Shown in pieces: positions 62,061 to 64,000 of a DNA stretch of 64,000 bases. The notes beneath the pieces were generated by a model. It made no database searches and was not told the DNA's origin. It worked only from the letters and a program-made list of their open reading frames with translations. Source of the stretch: Holacanthus passer (Eukaryota > Chordata > Actinopteri > Pomacanthidae); NCBI GenBank assembly GCA_025331565.1, contig JAFREQ010000040.1, positions 1,133,501 to 1,197,500 on the forward strand. Direction: 5' to 3'. Each line of letters starts with the position of its first letter. Positions within the stretch are counted from its first letter, which is position 1. The translations under genes were made by a program, and so were the position numbers.

Positions 62061-64000
62061 TTTAACGGCAGTCCATCCAACAGTTGAAATATTCTGGTCT
62101 GAACCAAAGTAGCCAAAGCTGTGTCCCCAGAAACTTCAGCACGTATACTGTATTTATCCGTCCCTGCAGTGTGTGTAGGACGCATCTCCGCAGATGGAAC
62201 CTTTTGTTGAAATTGTCCCCGGCTTCATTATCAGGGGGATATTTTTGAATGATGTTCAGATGGTGTGGGTGTGTTGCATTTCATCCTGCTATGTTTGTTT
62301 GCTCTCACACTGTGACACACACACGGTCGACGGAGTGACTAAAAACTACACTCTACAAATGTATAAATGCCACACGAGTCGAAGTAAAAGATCTTTTTCT
62401 GCGCACATATAAAAAAAAAGGCTTATTTCTCTCACGCTTTGAGCACAACTTTGTTAAAAATCTGTGTTGGTGAGCGCTTCTCCTCTGCAGAGATGATGCA
62501 TCCACCTGGCAGATGTGGCCTAACAACATGCTGATTAAACAGCTTGATTGTTGCACAGGTGTGCCTTGGGTTGGCCGCAACAAAAGGTCACTCTGAAATG
62601 TGCAGCTTTATTTTGAAAAAAAAAATATATTTTAGGCACTGAAATGTGGATTTCATACAACTAAAGCTACAGGTATGATTTTTTTGGTGACCATTTATAT
62701 TTTACAGCTCATGAAAAATGGGAGATAAAACAAGAGTGTTGCATTTATATTTTTGTGGCATGTAAATGTGAAAGCCATCTTGGCCACACTAAATAATGTA
62801 TCAGAGTGATATGACCTCTATCCTTCAGTATCCTCCCACTTCATGCTGGAAGTGATGAGTAGTTGGAAGGAGGCATCACCGGCAGCATGTGACAGGTGCA
62901 GCTAATTGGACTCATAAAGCGCATACTGATTAGTGATTGGCTCCTGTGAGAGCAGGAGAGAGAGGTAGTTTTGGTTGTTTTTGTGGTTTGACTGATGATT
63001 GTGAACCGTAAATGTTCTTTAAAAGCATAAGATAATATAAAAGCAGAGGGAAGGAGGAACAAATGTGAATGCCGGGAGCCACCATGTCTGGGCACAATTC
63101 AGACAAACAAGAATTATCTTGATATAAGTTTTGCAGATCTTCTTCATGCATTTTGTTATGTTTGTTTCTGAATTGAATTTTGCTGCGATGCTGAGCGTTT
63201 CATTTCAGCTGCTACACGGTGGGCGAGACACAGAAGCCTCAGCAAAAATGACAAAACCCACAACTTTAAGTGGCACGCAGCAGCACTCAGAACCTTCCTG
63301 TTGTTGAGGAACTTGTGGCATTTGCTCACTAAACCTAGAAACTATTTCGGCACACACTTCACTTTCATTGCTGTTGAGTTTATGTGGCGTATTTTTGCGG
63401 GAATGAAATCAAACGCTGCACAAAAAGGATGCTTCAAGCGCTGTCAATAAATGTGCTGGCTCACTAGATGATGCACAAGTGCCAAATGCCTCAATTGTTG
63501 CTTTCATGAAAACGGTTTATTTTCGTAAAACCATTTCTTTTTTTTGTTATACCTTTTCATCAGTTTCTGTTTGTCCTTGTCCTTTATCTACATATGCATA
63601 CATCATGTTCAAAACCAGCACAAATTATTCATCAAGGCTTCTAAAAGCCACAAAAGGTGTTGATCAGGATATGATGAACTGAAACGATCAAGCAAGAAGA
63701 AAGACAGAATCTCTCCAGCTAAGCTCAGGACAGATCCTTTGTCTTATGAGGAGAAGAGAAGCCAAATGCTACCATCCCCCTCCTCCTCTGTCCCCGTCTC
63801 CCTCTCCCTTCATCGCACGCTGTTATTTTTGCAGGTGCATCTGCAGTGATCTATTTTTCTCTTCACATCTTTTAATGATTCATGTTTTGGGGTTTCTCGC
63901 CCCCTCGTTCTAAAAGCTTAGCGAGCAGAGGGAGGGAGAAGGAAGGGGAGGGCCGATCAGGAGAATAAGTGAACGACCACGGGGGTATGAACAAAGCGTG

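Larger units (their letters stand above)
54745..64000. other. Gene-free right end
   Basis: No supportable exon. It holds microsatellites at 55612-55659 and 59068-59096, a dispersed repeat at about 60470-60690, a further copy of the TGGATGGAT family at about 61905-62060, and complex patches at about 57480-57740 and 58060-58290 that could be conserved elements. At the extreme right (63900-64000) the DNA turns purine-rich with CGATCAGG and CGACCACGGGGG, possibly the approach to a promoter outside the window. Confidence 0.4.

Noticed and set aside
1..64000. CRISPR arrays, bacterial operons or a prophage-like system
   Set aside because: No spaced direct repeats with unique spacers and no prokaryotic gene density; the short tandem repeats are ordinary microsatellites of a vertebrate genome.

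Overview
This is a piece of a teleost fish nuclear genome, probably a percomorph. It has AT-rich intergenic DNA, split genes with GT..AG introns, many CA/GA/TATC microsatellites, dispersed repeats of a type common in ray-finned fish, and a decayed L2/CR1-like LINE fragment. No bacterial, viral, CRISPR or rRNA content was seen. All genes I can support lie on the minus strand in the left 26.4 kb.

Layout. (1) Positions 1-10.2 kb hold the 5' end of a mapk8ip1 (JIP1/IB1) orthologue: a CpG-island first coding exon at 10118-10194 and an alternative first coding exon at 3479-3534. Both end in the same codon phase and match the two known N-termini of mammalian JIP1. The rest of that gene must lie beyond the left edge. 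(2) Positions 12.4-18.7 kb hold a nine-coding-exon Roco-family gene (LRR - Roc GTPase - COR, MFHAS1-like, no kinase). Every splice junction can be read and the model gives 833 aa. (3) Positions 21.4-26.4 kb hold two head-to-tail guanylate cyclase-activating protein (GCAP) genes, each of four exons with identical intron phases, encoding 201 and 194 aa. The right-hand gene has a clear TATA box and CRX/OTX-like sites. (4) Positions 26.4-64 kb hold no exon I can support, only dispersed repeats, a 1.28 kb terminal-inverted-repeat element at 53464-54744 with a striking 28-bp hairpin, an L2-like LINE remnant near 34 kb, and several complex CpG-bearing patches that could be conserved regulatory elements.

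Function. The GCAPs are calcium sensors of photoreceptor guanylate cyclase. JIP1 is a JNK-pathway and kinesin scaffold, and the Roco protein is a GTPase/scaffold of unknown specific role. I see no shared pathway among the three; they look like ordinary neighbours. The most useful results are the mapk8ip1 alternative promoters, the complete Roco gene model, the tandem GCAP pair with its promoter architecture, and two perfect 13-bp Maf recognition elements (640-652 and 49887-49899), far more than chance predicts for one window.

Limits: orthology, expression and repeat family names rest on recognition from memory, without alignment.
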